A stretch of 64,000 nucleotides of DNA from an uncultured bacterium (GCA_903899655.1 CAIUKF010000010.1:62001-126000), one strand, 5' to 3'; shown: positions 33,442 to 45,403, counted from the first letter of the stretch. Notes: a model not told the origin generated them from the sequence alone. Numbers and translations: made by a program.

Positions 33442-34568
33442 CTATAACCCATACCTTGATTTTGTGTCGTTAAATCTTTGGCTAATATCACTTCCTGACA
33501 AAGCTCGATTATATAGACGCAATTCTCCGATTTGTCCAGTTAATGATGCCCTTGGCGCGTTCCATTGGCCTCCTCCAACTCTTGTATTTGCCACCTCCGG
33601 CTCGATTGGAGAATATGTTGTGCTATTCTTTAACACACCATCGACATATATCTTTGCACCAGTACCATCGTAAACGCCAACTATATGATGCCAGGTATTA
33701 GTGGTGATTGTAGTTGGACTAACCGACCAGCTGTCTGACGAGGTGCTTTGGCGACCAATTCTAAATAATGGATTACCACTTGTACCAACGCCAAGAATGT
33801 ATCCTTTCCAGTTACCATTATAATTACCAATGATTATACTAGCGCCTTCGCCACCATTAGTTACGAAGGTCGATAAGCTAGCCCAGCCCTCAGCCGTAAA
33901 ATTACCTGATGTGTTGATAATTGGACCAGGAACCGTAACATAATCGTTTCCTCCACCAAAGCTCAAGACACCGGAATTGCCCGCACTGTACGTCACATTA
34001 TTAACCAGACTGCCGTTATGACCACCTCCACTTATGTCATTCCAGCCTAAACCACTACCTGGGTAGGATGCGCTATTACTGACATCTAAATTAGAGATAA
34101 GCCCCCAGTCCAAGTTGTTGCCAACTGTAGGAGCAGAGCTATTAGTGATTTTGTAATATGTTGTACCATTTGTTTCTACTAAGCCAAAGGCGTCAGTGTT
34201 GCCATTGTAATTGATAGTATTACCATTACTAATTGGCAAACAATAGTTGGTATCTGAGGTTGGCGCAGTTGGACAATAACTAGCATTCAGGGCTGTCGGG
34301 TAAGAGCTGTACAGGGTGTAATACATCTTCAATTTTTTAGACGCGTTATCCAAATCGGATTGTAAGGCGGCGACGGTGGCTTTTTGAGAGATGCCGGAAT
34401 ACGAAATAATCGTAATAGCCGCCAATATACCGATGACGACGATAACTACGAGCAGCTCAACAATAGTAAAGCCAGTGTTAATTTGATGCTTTCTTTGTTT
34501 TGCTAAGCCAGAGATTTGTGGCTTACGAGAGAGAAAGAGAGAGAGAGAGAAATGTCACGCTTTTTCAT
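33442..34568 (-). CDS. Pilin-like LamG adhesin, gene 2 of 6 (phase-variable; frame closed here)
   Basis: ATG at 34568 gives MKKRDISLSLSLSL then runs out of frame to a TAG shortly after the tract. The pilin frame (N-T-G|FTIVELLVVIVVIGI, CPTAPTSDTNYCLP) is offset by two; loss of one TC unit or gain of two would open it. Its ectodomain is LamG-like (AEGWASLSTFV..., ending GELRLYNRALSGSDISQRF). The tract is interrupted by one TTT, which should lower its slippage rate, so this gene may be locked off more often. Extended -10 TGCTATACT 7 nt before the ATG. Confidence 0.85.
34527..34550. repeat. Dinucleotide tract, pilin gene 2: 24 bases of TC with one interruption
   Basis: Reads GAGAGAGA-AA-GAGAGAGAGAGAGA on the plus strand. 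The only interrupted tract of the six. Confidence 0.9.
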
Positions 34569-34639
34569 AAAACTTAGTATAGCATGAGCATTATTATATT
34601 TACAACAAAAAGTATGAATAGCCTAGAGCTTACTACTAT

Positions 34640-35701
<1,062 letters not shown>

Positions 35702-35783
35702 AAAACTTAGTATAGCATGAGCATTATTATATTTACAACAAGATGTCATTAAACACTCAGCACCGTTCTGCGAAGTGTTCTAT

Positions 35784-36842
35784 TTACTGGGAGACCGAAA
35801 TATCATCAAAGTAAAAATCACCAGTATACGTTCCTGAAGCATTTACGCGATACTCTGGATGGAACCAAGCGACGGATGCGCCTGTTGTGAATGATCCCGT
35901 ATATTGTGTCCAGACCTTATTGGTAGCAATGCTACCAGTTGTATCAAACTCCGGCGCTGAACCATTACCAGCGGGACTAGCATAGGTTACAGTTGCGTTA
36001 ATACCGCTGCTATCTGAAAATAAGAACTGAACATTTTGATATCCAGAAACACCGGACACATTTTCTGACTTCATCCAAATCGAATATTTATATGAAGTGT
36101 TCGGTAACACTTTTATTCCATCGGCTGCCCAATATCCGTTAGCGTTAACTCGACATTGCGACCACACGCCATTAGTTGCGTGAATTTTTAATGAATAACT
36201 ACCAGTATGGGCATTGCTAGGATCAAATCGGGCGCTATTACCGCCATTGATATTCTCGGCGTGTATCGCATATGGCTGTCGTGTTGTCGATCCGCCCACA
36301 GTTCCGTCCATCCAGTTATCAGTCGTCTGTACTCCCACGAAAGTCGGAGCGTATTCAAAGTCGCCGTTCGGAACAATACCACCTGGGTTAACTGCTGCTG
36401 GACTGCTGTCGGTTATCTTATAGTATATTGAACCGTTAGTCGTATTCAGCGAGAAGCTATTACCGCCAGATGCGTACGCAGCGATACTGCTGTTGCCACT
36501 GAATTTTAGGCAGTAGTTAGTATCAGTATTTGGAGTTGTTGGACAGTTACTGGCGTCTAATGCCGTTGGGTAAGAACCATAAAGCGTGTAGTAGAGCTTG
36601 AGTTTCTTACTAGCGTTATCCAAATCTGATTGTATAGCGGCAATGTTAGCTTTTTGAGTGACACCTGTATAACTGACAATGGTTATCGCAGCCAGTATAC
36701 CGATAACCACAATTACAACCAACAACTCGACGATGGTAAAACCGCGACGAGATTGAGTCTTTTGTTTTTTTAATAAACTAGGGATTTGTGACTTATCGAG
36801 AGAGAGAGAGAGAGAGAGAGTAATTTGCCACGCTTTTTCATA
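35784..36842 (-). CDS. Pilin-like adhesin with carbohydrate-binding-like ectodomain, gene 4 of 6 (frame closed here)
   Basis: ATG at 36842 reads MKKRGKLLSLSL...SISHKS and stops at TAA before the pilin domain. The pilin frame (Q-S-R-R-G|FTIVELLVV, CPTTPNTDTNYCLK) is offset by two, so n-1 or n+2 units would open it. The ectodomain differs from the others: NGDFEYAPTF, GSYSLKIHATNG, YKYSIWMKSENVSG, FYFDDISVSQ resemble CBM4/9-type carbohydrate-binding modules rather than LamG. TGC-TACAAT is the extended -10, 7 nt before the ATG. Confidence 0.85.
   Translation of the reverse strand, partial: YEKAWQITLSLSLSLDKSQIPSLLKKQKTQSRRGFTIVELLVVIVVIGILAAITIVSYTGVTQKANIAAIQSDLDNASKKLKLYYTLYGSYPTALDASNCPTTPNTDTNYCLKFSGNSSIAAYASGGNSFSLNTTNGSIYYKITDSSPAAVNPGGIVPNGDFEYAPTFVGVQTTDNWMDGTVGGSTTRQPYAIHAENINGGNSARFDPSNAHTGSYSLKIHATNGVWSQCRVNANGYWAADGIKVLPNTSYKYSIWMKSENVSGVSGYQNVQFLFSDSSGINATVTYASPAGNGSAPEFDTTGSIATNKVWTQYTGSFTTGASVAWFHPEYRVNASGTYTGDFYFDDISVSQ
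36799..36821. repeat. Dinucleotide tract, pilin gene 4: C(TC)11 on the coding strand
   Basis: 23 uninterrupted bases a few codons after the ATG. Confidence 0.95.
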
Positions 36843-36895
36843 GTTGTTATTGTAGCATGAGCATTATTATATTTACAACAAAATAATTTGAATGA

Positions 36896-38660
36896 TTAAG
36901 GATATTGCAACCCAGAACCTGAATTATAGATCGTCGTTACCTCTGCTTGAGTTATTGCTCTTGACCAGAGACCTATTTCATCGTATCTGCCTCGACTACC
37001 TTCGAATAAACTCCAAGAGCTTAGGTTGATTTTCAAAGGCTGCGTACCATCGCCATTGTCGACAAATGCCCCAATATTATGCGTATATGTATTTGAACCA
37101 TTCACGTATACTTTAATATTTGTGCCATCATAAGTAAGAACTATATGATCCCACTGATCTAACGGGGCAGATCCTGCGGAAAAACCAAAATTACTTGAGC
37201 TACCAGTGGTATTTCCTTGACCAATAGTTACCCCAATGTTGCCATCATTATAGACACCCATGAGAACTCCTTTATAATTTCCTCCATACCAACCAATATT
37301 TTTCTCGCTTGCACTACTTGAACCTGATGACCTATACATCCAGTACGAAATAGTGAATGGTGTAGCCACTCCGTGCACAGCCTGGTTAAATCCCGTGCCC
37401 ATATCAATATATGAACAGGTACTATCGTTAGCCCAAGAAGCGTATCCCCACAAATCAAAACCCTTGTTAACTCTACCTGTAACTGAGGGTTTATTCATAT
37501 CATGAGCGTTGGTTAGTGTGTATAATTTTGCAATATCACCGTCAGTAGGATTATTACCAGATGTTTGACCGATCAATACCTCATCAATTGAACCATTAAA
37601 AACCTCTGACCCCCCACCGCCATCACGACCAATTGTTATTGACGCAGGGCTGTATCCAGCATAAGCAGAAATACTTGCGGTTGTAGCATCGGCAACTCCA
37701 TTGATATAGAATTTTGCGATTGAACCATCATATGCCAGTGCAACATGTGTCCAAACTCCTGTTGATATGGCGCTTGTGCTATCAACCGTATGCCAGCCAG
37801 AATCTGACCATTGAACCCGTAATTTATTTGAAGAAGTTACCTTAAATTGGAGCGCTCCATCGATTACCGTATTCGCTCCAGTTGAAGCAATTTTTACCCA
37901 AGCAGAATAAAATCTTTTGTTAGATCCGAAAGATATTGAAGAAGTAGCTATATGATTGTTTGAGCCATTAAAGCTATACGCACTGTTTGCATTTCCAAAC
38001 CTGTCAGTCGTCAGTGTCGCTCCAGAAACCGTTCCATTTTTGTTACTCGTACTAGCGTCATTGGCATTACCATCAAATGGATAATAAGCGGTGGCGTTGA
38101 CTTTAATAATACCGTTGTTCGCACTATAAACATCAGCAACCGTATTTCCCGTATCTTCGGCACTATAATAAGAAACCATACCATAGCCCATACTATTGAC
38201 AGCAACCGGAGAACTGTTGTCTGTCACTTTGTAATAAGTCGTACCAGCACTATTGGCTTCAACGGCACTAAAGGTAGTCGCTGAGCCATTATAACTCAAG
38301 GTGTTGCTGCCACTAAGTTTTAGGCAATAGTTAGAGTCGGCGTTGGGTGCAGTCGGACAATTATTGCCATCAAGCGCTGTTGGATAAGAGCTATATAAAG
38401 TGTAATACATCTTTAATCTTTGAGAGATACTTGATAAATCAGATTGCATAGCAGCTACGTTTGCTCTTTGAGCAATGCCTGTATAACTTACTATGGTTAT
38501 CGCAGCCAAAATACCAATAACAACAATGACGACCAACAGCTCAACAATAGTAAAACCACGATCGTGGCTATTATTGATTACTGGCAGTCCTTGTTTATTG
38601 AATTTAGATTTTAGTTGGCATCGAGAGAGAGAGAGAGAGTAATTTGCCACGCTTTTTCAT
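36896..38660 (-). CDS. Pilin-like adhesin with two LamG domains, gene 5 of 6 (closed from ATG, open from GTG 38650)
   Basis: ATG 38660 reads MKKRGKLLSLSL and stops at a TAA after the tract. A GTG ten bases downstream (38650) gives an open frame of 584 aa (MANYSLSLSRC...DRG|FTIVELLVV). Gain of one TC or loss of two would put the ATG in frame. It is the largest of the set: pilin domain, a first LamG domain (FYSAWVKIAS...SIDEVLIGQ) and a second (FTISYWMYRSS...YDEIGLWSRAITQAEV). Whether the GTG is used in a leaderless context is unknown. Confidence 0.87.
38623..38639. repeat. Dinucleotide tract, pilin gene 5: C(TC)8 on the coding strand
   Basis: 17 uninterrupted bases a few codons after the ATG. 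Confidence 0.95.
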
Positions 38661-38735
38661 AGTTGTTATTTTAACATAAGCTGTATTTATTTTACAAGCA
38701 AGTTTTAATGTACAGAATGTCTCAACTGTAAATTA

Positions 38736-39870
<1,135 letters not shown>

Positions 39871-39909
39871 AGCTTTTATATTAACATAAGCTAGATTGAA
39901 AATAAACAG

Positions 39910-40698
39910 CTAGACGGATAACTCTGTCGATAACCCACCCCTTACTGATTCTTCATATTCATCCAAATATACATCCTCTGGTCGTAACCAGATATCATTC
40001 TCGCCACTAATCAGCCTATCTAGGGAAGTAGTAAATATATCAAAACCGGCATATAGATCAGCCGTCATCTTAATAATTCGCTTCTCGGTGCTGATATTTC
40101 CGGCAATCAGTAGCAGATGCGGATAAGTGAATTCGGAATCATTAGCCATCTCACAGTGCATATTAATTCGTTTTCTAATCCGCCAGCTCATAGTGAAGGC
40201 TGGGAATACTTCAACCAGATAATCTGGTATTTTGTTAGTTTTGCCTTCAAGCTTGAGGTGTGGTGTTGGCTTGATGTAATCACTAGGATTAAGCTGGTAT
40301 TTGGTATAGCCGTAAAACTTATCCGGATAGTGTTGGCGGAGTATTAACCAGATTTTTATATACAGCAGCTGGATGTCGATTTGCTCGTCAGTGAAGTTTT
40401 TATTCTTGTAGTGTAGCTGTGTACGTTCGTAGTCATGATGTTTTAAATAGCGAATACCTGCCGGAGCTAGACAGTAAGTTGCCGATCTGCCTCTTAATCT
40501 AAAGGTGCTATCGTATTGCTTAGCTATATAACCTTGCTTTACTAATACCGATAATCTTTCATATATTGTCGATCTATCTTTCTTTAGTACTTCTGCTAAT
40601 AAATCACTATTAATAAATCGATACTTAAGTAAATACAACATCAACTCTATTTGAGACTTAGAAATATGATATCTTGTTTTAGGCTCTTGACTTCTCAT
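39910..40698 (-). CDS. Replication-relaxation family protein
   Basis: 262 aa. N-terminal winged helix (ISKSQIELMLYLLKYRFINSDLLAEVLKKDRSTIYERLSVLVKQGYI...) followed by a mixed domain with PDYLVEVFPAF; this matches the replication-relaxation family found on plasmids, integrative elements and in CPR genomes. The start is fixed by GTAGGAG 6 nt upstream of MRSQEPKTRY. It stands between the pilin array and the divergent recombinase unit and may belong to the same integrated element. Confidence 0.72.
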   Translation of the reverse strand: MRSQEPKTRYHISKSQIELMLYLLKYRFINSDLLAEVLKKDRSTIYERLSVLVKQGYIAKQYDSTFRLRGRSATYCLAPAGIRYLKHHDYERTQLHYKNKNFTDEQIDIQLLYIKIWLILRQHYPDKFYGYTKYQLNPSDYIKPTPHLKLEGKTNKIPDYLVEVFPAFTMSWRIRKRINMHCEMANDSEFTYPHLLLIAGNISTEKRIIKMTADLYAGFDIFTTSLDRLISGENDIWLRPEDVYLDEYEESVRGGLSTELSV

Positions 40699-40837
40699 CC
40701 TTGCTCCTACTATTTTGTGCCTATATGTATATATAAAGAAGGGAGAAAATAATGCAAGCACTAACAGATGAAAAAATGTAAATAATATGACATTTCGTTA
40801 GTGGGGTTTTTGTGGGCAATTTTACATCAAAAAAGCC

Positions 40838-40887
40838 TTGCAACTATCCCTATTTAGGTGCTATACTATCCTTATAAAGGATAGTAT
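40838..40887 (+). promoter_or_regulatory. Promoter with overlapping 11-bp palindromic operator
   Basis: TTGCAA (40838-40843), 18 bases, TGC-TATACT (40862-40867). A perfect palindrome ATACTATCCTT / AAGGATAGTAT with a 3-nt centre (40863-40887) covers the -10 and the expected start site, the classic layout for repression. It drives the small ORF and the recombinase. Confidence 0.7.
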
Positions 40888-40898
40888 AAATTACAATC

Positions 40899-41036
40899 AT
40901 GGGTAGAATAAAGGGTGCGCAAAACAAAGAAATCATACTTCCAGAAGTCTATTCTCTATCACCAGAAGAACGTATTGAAATGCTTGCTGCAATATTGGTG
41001 GATATTATAAGCGAGGATTTATGCAAAACGAGATAA
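40899..41036 (+). CDS. Small protein preceding the serine recombinase
   Basis: 45 aa: MGRIKGAQNKEI, then LPEVYSLSPEERIEMLAAIL. It overlaps the recombinase start by 16 nt, so the two are translationally coupled. Possibly a recombinase accessory or the repressor that binds the palindrome upstream; that is inference from position only. Confidence 0.6.
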   Translation: MGRIKGAQNKEIILPEVYSLSPEERIEMLAAILVDIISEDLCKTR

Positions 41037-42733
41037 AGCGTCCAAATGCAGTTATTGCTATACGCGTCTCTACTACCAAACAAGGCACTGATGGTGATTC
41101 GCCTGAAGCTCAGCGCGAACAGCTATTACGCTACGCCGAAACGCACAATCTAAACGTCAAGGAACAATTCGTCTTCCTGGAGTCAGGATCCAAAGTAGAG
41201 CAGCCAATGCAGCTGGTTATTAACTATTGCAAGGATGCTAAAAACGACATTCAATTCTTTGTCATTAAATCCATCGACCGTTTTACGCGTGGTGGTGGAT
41301 CGCCATATGATCAGCTTAAATTACAGCTTGAGCAGTTAGATGTCACTCTTGTCGACATTTATGGCGTCATTAGCTCTCAAAAAGTAAACACGCTTGAACA
41401 TTTAGGCATCGAATACTCGTGGAGTAAATACTCACCAAGCAAGAAGGCTGAATACCTAGAGGCCGAAAGAGCTAAAGATGAGCTACGAGACATCTTGAGC
41501 CGTATGATAGGCGCAGAAGTACGCTATACGCGTCTAGGCTATTGGATGCGCCAAGCACCATACGGTTTTGTCAGCGAAAAGATAGAGACCAGAAATGGCA
41601 AACGCACCATATTAAAACCTCACCCAACTGAAGCACCGTTAGTTAAAAAGATGTTTGAACTAAGAGCGGCTGGAATATATAGCGATCAGCAGATATGCGA
41701 TAAGTTAAATGCACTAGGTTTCAAGACTAGGGTTCGCTATCAAAGAAGCAAACAAGATCGCACTAGAGTCATCTCACAGTCTGGTGGAGGCCCATTAACC
41801 GTAACAGCCTTATGGAAATTAGCTCGCCATCCTATCTATGCGGGCGTAAATGTCGAAAAATGGACCGATAACAAACCAGTTCGCTGCGTTTTTGAAGGAA
41901 TTGTGAATATCGATCTGTTTAATCGTGCCCATAAAGGTAAATTTGGAATTATCGAAAATGGTGATGAGTTTGAAGTTTATACTAAACAAGCGCCGCCATA
42001 TCTAGCCAATAAAGGCGTACATAATCAGGATTACCCATACCGTAAATATATTGGCTGTCCGATTTGTAATCGCCCGTTACTTGGGAGCGCTTCTCGTGGC
42101 AAGAATGGCAAACTCTATCCGGCATATCACTGCAGTAATCACGGTCACTACTTTCGTGTGCCCAAAGATGAGCTGGAAGCTAATGTCGCTGAGTTTATCG
42201 GTCATATAACAGTATCTCAGGAGCAAATAGACATGGTAGTGAGTGCGGTTGCTAAAGAATGGGAAAAGCGTCAGATTGACGTCATTAAGGTCGTCGAAAA
42301 CTATGACGAACGCATTAAAGAACTAAAGGATGAAGCTATGATGACAGTGCGAAGTATGAAGTCGCTTACATCTCAGACGGCATTAAAATATATGGAGGAA
42401 GACCTAATGCGCATAGAAAATGAGATACAAACATTAGAAGCTGATAAAAAGAATACTCACGAGTCTCAACCTAAAAACGCCGAAAAAGTCATCGCCAGGG
42501 TCAAATACTTCCTGGAAAACATGGATAAACTACTGTTGCAACAGATAGACCCAATCAAAAAAGCCCAGTTCTTTGGAGTGATTTTTGACAAAATGCCTAG
42601 GTACTCAGAAATATGTCCTGGAAAACAAAATTCACCCCTTGTAACAGAGGTGAATTCATTGTTTCGAGCTTTACACTCGGATAATTTCCGTTTGGTGATC
42701 TCACCGGGAATCGAACCCGGATTGCCAGGATGA
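41021..42733 (+). CDS. Large serine recombinase (site-specific integrase)
   Basis: 570 aa. Resolvase domain with the catalytic Ser in AIRVSTTKQG (about 17) and SIDRFTRGG; recombinase domain (APYGFVSEK...); a zinc ribbon with CPIC...YHCSNHG (about 346-368); a coiled-coil region, then a C-terminal part. The last codons (VISPGIEPGLPG) are read through the antisense strand of tRNA-Glu, so the stop codon lies inside the tRNA gene. This is what one expects if the element sits against a tRNA attachment site. It probably mobilises an integrative element that includes neighbouring genes. Confidence 0.93.
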   Translation: MQNEIKRPNAVIAIRVSTTKQGTDGDSPEAQREQLLRYAETHNLNVKEQFVFLESGSKVEQPMQLVINYCKDAKNDIQFFVIKSIDRFTRGGGSPYDQLKLQLEQLDVTLVDIYGVISSQKVNTLEHLGIEYSWSKYSPSKKAEYLEAERAKDELRDILSRMIGAEVRYTRLGYWMRQAPYGFVSEKIETRNGKRTILKPHPTEAPLVKKMFELRAAGIYSDQQICDKLNALGFKTRVRYQRSKQDRTRVISQSGGGPLTVTALWKLARHPIYAGVNVEKWTDNKPVRCVFEGIVNIDLFNRAHKGKFGIIENGDEFEVYTKQAPPYLANKGVHNQDYPYRKYIGCPICNRPLLGSASRGKNGKLYPAYHCSNHGHYFRVPKDELEANVAEFIGHITVSQEQIDMVVSAVAKEWEKRQIDVIKVVENYDERIKELKDEAMMTVRSMKSLTSQTALKYMEEDLMRIENEIQTLEADKKNTHESQPKNAEKVIARVKYFLENMDKLLLQQIDPIKKAQFFGVIFDKMPRYSEICPGKQNSPLVTEVNSLFRALHSDNFRLVISPGIEPGLPG

Positions 42734-42767
42734 GAACCTGGTGTCCTAACCGTTAGACGATGGGACC
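42693..42767 (-). tRNA. tRNA-Glu (anticodon CTC)
   Basis: Cloverleaf on the minus strand with 3' CCA encoded. The anticodon arm CCAGG-TTCTCAT-CCTGG gives CTC, and the T arm has GGGTTCGATTCCC. One mismatch in the acceptor stem. It overlaps the last 41 bases of the recombinase gene on the other strand. Its first 22 bases (minus-strand 5' end) occur again at 42941-42962. Confidence 0.93.
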
Positions 42768-42839
42768 ATATGAGTATTATAACGAACTTCTGTGTTGGTT
42801 CCCTAATTTTCTGTTATTGATCGGATAGCCTTGGTGCCC

Positions 42840-42962
42840 TGTCATGATAATTTTCTTCCAGAAAATTTCGCGACCCCGCCTCAGTCGGTGACGTTCGTCA
42901 TCCGGCTTCCGGCCTTGCAGACTGCCGACTGGCAGTCTTCACCGTTAGACGATGGGACCATA
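42840..42962 (-). repeat. tRNA-Glu 5' fragment fused to the tRNA-linked structured element (copy C)
   Basis: Bases 42941-42962 repeat the 5' end of tRNA-Glu (42749-42770). Read on the minus strand, the tRNA sequence breaks in the D loop after AACGG and continues as TGAAGACTGCC-AGTC-GGCAGTCTGCAAGG, further hairpins, then GCGGGGTCGCG (42869-42880). The same blocks occur at 52.7 and 52.9 kb downstream of tRNA-Leu. This gives a truncated tRNA copy joined to a mobile-looking structured repeat. Confidence 0.75.
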
Positions 42963-43018
42963 GACTCAGCTACTTTATCAAATAACAGTGGTAATGTACA
43001 GTAGTTGTTACTGATGAT

Positions 43019-43372
43019 TTAAAGATTTTCTAGTGGAATGCCGGTTTTTTTAGATACTTTACGTGCCCATTCAAGTAATTTTTCGAATTGGCTGTCGCGA
43101 GCTGCTTGCTCGGTTTCGTAATTATCAATTCGTCCGACAAATTTATCCAAAGTCGTCATAAAATGGTCCAAAGTCTTTTTCAGATCGACAATTTCTAGTT
43201 CGATTTTATTGAACCTAGTATCGATATTGAAAGTCAATATTTCAAAGCGATCATCCATCTTGTCGAATCGATCATTCACTTCGCTAAATTGTTCACTTGT
43301 TTGTTGAACAAAACTCTTTAGGACGTTTAAAACGTCATCTATATCTTTGCGAGTTGCTGGTTTGTCGCTCAT
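43019..43372 (-). CDS. Coiled-coil protein
   Basis: 117 aa, almost entirely predicted coiled coil (heptads with F/I/L at a/d positions: FVQQTSEQFSEVNDRFDKMDDRFEILTFNIDTRF...). Similar in style to the 134-aa coiled-coil protein at 55.8 kb. Soluble, no other domain; function unknown. Confidence 0.6.
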   Translation of the reverse strand: MSDKPATRKDIDDVLNVLKSFVQQTSEQFSEVNDRFDKMDDRFEILTFNIDTRFNKIELEIVDLKKTLDHFMTTLDKFVGRIDNYETEQAARDSQFEKLLEWARKVSKKTGIPLENL

Positions 43373-43418
43373 ATATTAATTTTAGCACAAAAATAATGCA
43401 AAAATATTATATTAATGT

Positions 43419-43826
43419 CTAGGCTTTTACTTCAGCCGTCGCTGCTGCTGGTCCATCAAGTTGTTGTAATACCGAGATTAATTTTTTAGGTGTAATTTCA
43501 GCCTTAATTAAATAGGCGTCGGCGTTTTGTTCCATAGCGGTGCGTGATTCGTCGTCTTGTTCGAAATTGGTTAGGACGATAACGCGTGATTTTGGTATCA
43601 AATCTTCGCTGCCGCGTAGGGCCTCTAAAATTTCGGTGCCACGGCGTTCAGGCAACATAACGTCTAGCAATATGGCGTCATAAGTTTTGTTGCGGGCGGC
43701 AATTAAACCGTCATTGCCGTCGACAACCCAGTCGACGTCGTAACCAGCTTTTTTAAGACTGCGGACATACATTTCGCCGATAAATCGGTCGTCTTCGATG
43801 CATAGAACTGTGTGAATTGCTGACAT
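43419..43826 (-). CDS. Single-domain response regulator
   Basis: 135 aa receiver domain: acidic pair in CIEDDRF, phosphoacceptor Asp in AILLDVMLPE (about 55), Thr in IVLTNF, Lys in YLIKAE. No output domain. It follows the histidine kinase by 5 nt and is its probable partner, acting by phosphotransfer or protein contact. Confidence 0.92.
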   Translation of the reverse strand: MSAIHTVLCIEDDRFIGEMYVRSLKKAGYDVDWVVDGNDGLIAARNKTYDAILLDVMLPERRGTEILEALRGSEDLIPKSRVIVLTNFEQDDESRTAMEQNADAYLIKAEITPKKLISVLQQLDGPAAATAEVKA

Positions 43827-43831
43827 ATTTA

Positions 43832-45403
43832 TTAACCCCTATACATTGAATGATTTTTAATCCAACCCCTGCCCTCGGATATTAGGCCTTCGTTACTATT
43901 ATCACCTGCTTTCAACTTATCCGCAACTGTAGAATAGATTGGAATCGAAACTACAAAGGTTGATCCATGGCCATCTTCGCTTCGAACGCTGATGGTGCCA
44001 CCGTGGGATTCGACAATAGCTTTGCTGATGTACAGGCCTATACCAGTACCAGCAACAGTTTCGCGCGAACGATGTGATCGATAGAATTTTTGGAATAATT
44101 GGCTGACGACGCTTTCGGGCATACCGATGCCATGGTCTTCGAATATTACATCGACAAAGTCACCAGTGACGCGGGCGGTTACGTTAATGGCGCCGCCTTC
44201 GTTACTATATTTAATAGCGTTATCGATTAAGTTACCAAAGACTTCACTTAGGCTGGCACGATCGGCAGCGATTGTTGGTAGATCTGTTGGAAATTGAATA
44301 GCAAGTAATCTGTTTTGGGCTTTGGCGCGCAGATTCATGTCGTCATTGATGACGTCATAAACACCAGCGACAGTATCTTCAACTAAGTGTATCTTCAGAT
44401 GGCGGCGATCATAACGTGATGTGTTAAGAATGTTATTGATATATCCAGACAAACGGTTAGATGACACAATTAGGCGACGGAATAATTCGTGCTGGTCGTC
44501 TTTTAAAACATCATCAAGTTCATCATTTAAAACATCCAAATAGCCACGGATAACGGTGATTGGACCACGTAACTCGTGAGCAGCAAACGAAATGAAATCC
44601 AGGTTCTCTTCGTCAACGATGTATATACTAGTGCGGTCGATTAATGTTAGGACAGTTTCGGTTGAAGCACCTTTTTGATACGAAGCGATAACGTCGAATA
44701 AACGGCGGCCTTCTTGGTTTGGCAAACGATCTGGAACGCGTGTCCAAACGTGTTCGGCGTGGACGGCATGTTCTTCACATTCGTCCAACCAAGCGTTTAA
44801 CGTGTCAGCACCATTAAAAATCAAATCAAGTGAACGAATGCCAACGTTATCGATGTGGATTGGGGCTGATTTGTTGGAATACATAACTTGGCGTTTATGG
44901 TCAAGGGCGACGAAACCACAAATCGTGATATCGAGAGCGTTAGTCAAAGCTGAAGCTGGTGGTTGTTGAACCATAATTTGGCCTTGTGAATTTGGATTGA
45001 CGTGGACTGTTTCGGTTTTAACTATTTCTTTGCGACTGGCAAGCTCGTAAATTGTTTGCAAAGCGTCACGAAAACCACTAACTTCATTTTTGGTGGTATT
45101 GGGATTTGGCAATTTAAGATTAGATTGCTCACCCGAGACGTGCATTATGGCTGCTAGTAATTCTTTGGTTGGGCGTACAGCACCAGTAAAAATCAATATA
45201 CTAACTATTAGGTTGATGACAAGTAGGCCGCCAACTATACCCCAAAACAAGATTGAGTTGAACGATAATGTGTTTGTTAATATCAAAGTTGCAGCAATAG
45301 CGGCTGATATGAAGATTTGCGATAAAATTACGGCCGTTAATGTTTTTCGATAAAATGAAGGCCAAAATTCATTCGCTAGTCTGGGCGGTTCTTTTACTTC
45401 CAT
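43832..45403 (-). CDS. Membrane sensor histidine kinase
   Basis: 523 aa. Two transmembrane helices (about 20-42 and 50-73), a PAS-like domain (about 155-260), HisKA with the His in FAAHELRGPI (about 275), and HATPase boxes DNAIKYSNEG, DHGIGMPE and GTGIGLYISK. Its start overlaps the end of the DUF3048 gene by 10 nt and it leads directly into the receiver-only regulator. The order DUF3048 gene - kinase - regulator suggests an envelope-related signal. Confidence 0.93.
   Translation of the reverse strand: MEVKEPPRLANEFWPSFYRKTLTAVILSQIFISAAIAATLILTNTLSFNSILFWGIVGGLLVINLIVSILIFTGAVRPTKELLAAIMHVSGEQSNLKLPNPNTTKNEVSGFRDALQTIYELASRKEIVKTETVHVNPNSQGQIMVQQPPASALTNALDITICGFVALDHKRQVMYSNKSAPIHIDNVGIRSLDLIFNGADTLNAWLDECEEHAVHAEHVWTRVPDRLPNQEGRRLFDVIASYQKGASTETVLTLIDRTSIYIVDEENLDFISFAAHELRGPITVIRGYLDVLNDELDDVLKDDQHELFRRLIVSSNRLSGYINNILNTSRYDRRHLKIHLVEDTVAGVYDVINDDMNLRAKAQNRLLAIQFPTDLPTIAADRASLSEVFGNLIDNAIKYSNEGGAINVTARVTGDFVDVIFEDHGIGMPESVVSQLFQKFYRSHRSRETVAGTGIGLYISKAIVESHGGTISVRSEDGHGSTFVVSIPIYSTVADKLKAGDNSNEGLISEGRGWIKNHSMYRG

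Noticed and set aside
42941-42962. A second tRNA gene beside tRNA-Glu
   Set aside because: Only the first 22 bases of the tRNA are present; no anticodon or T arm follows.
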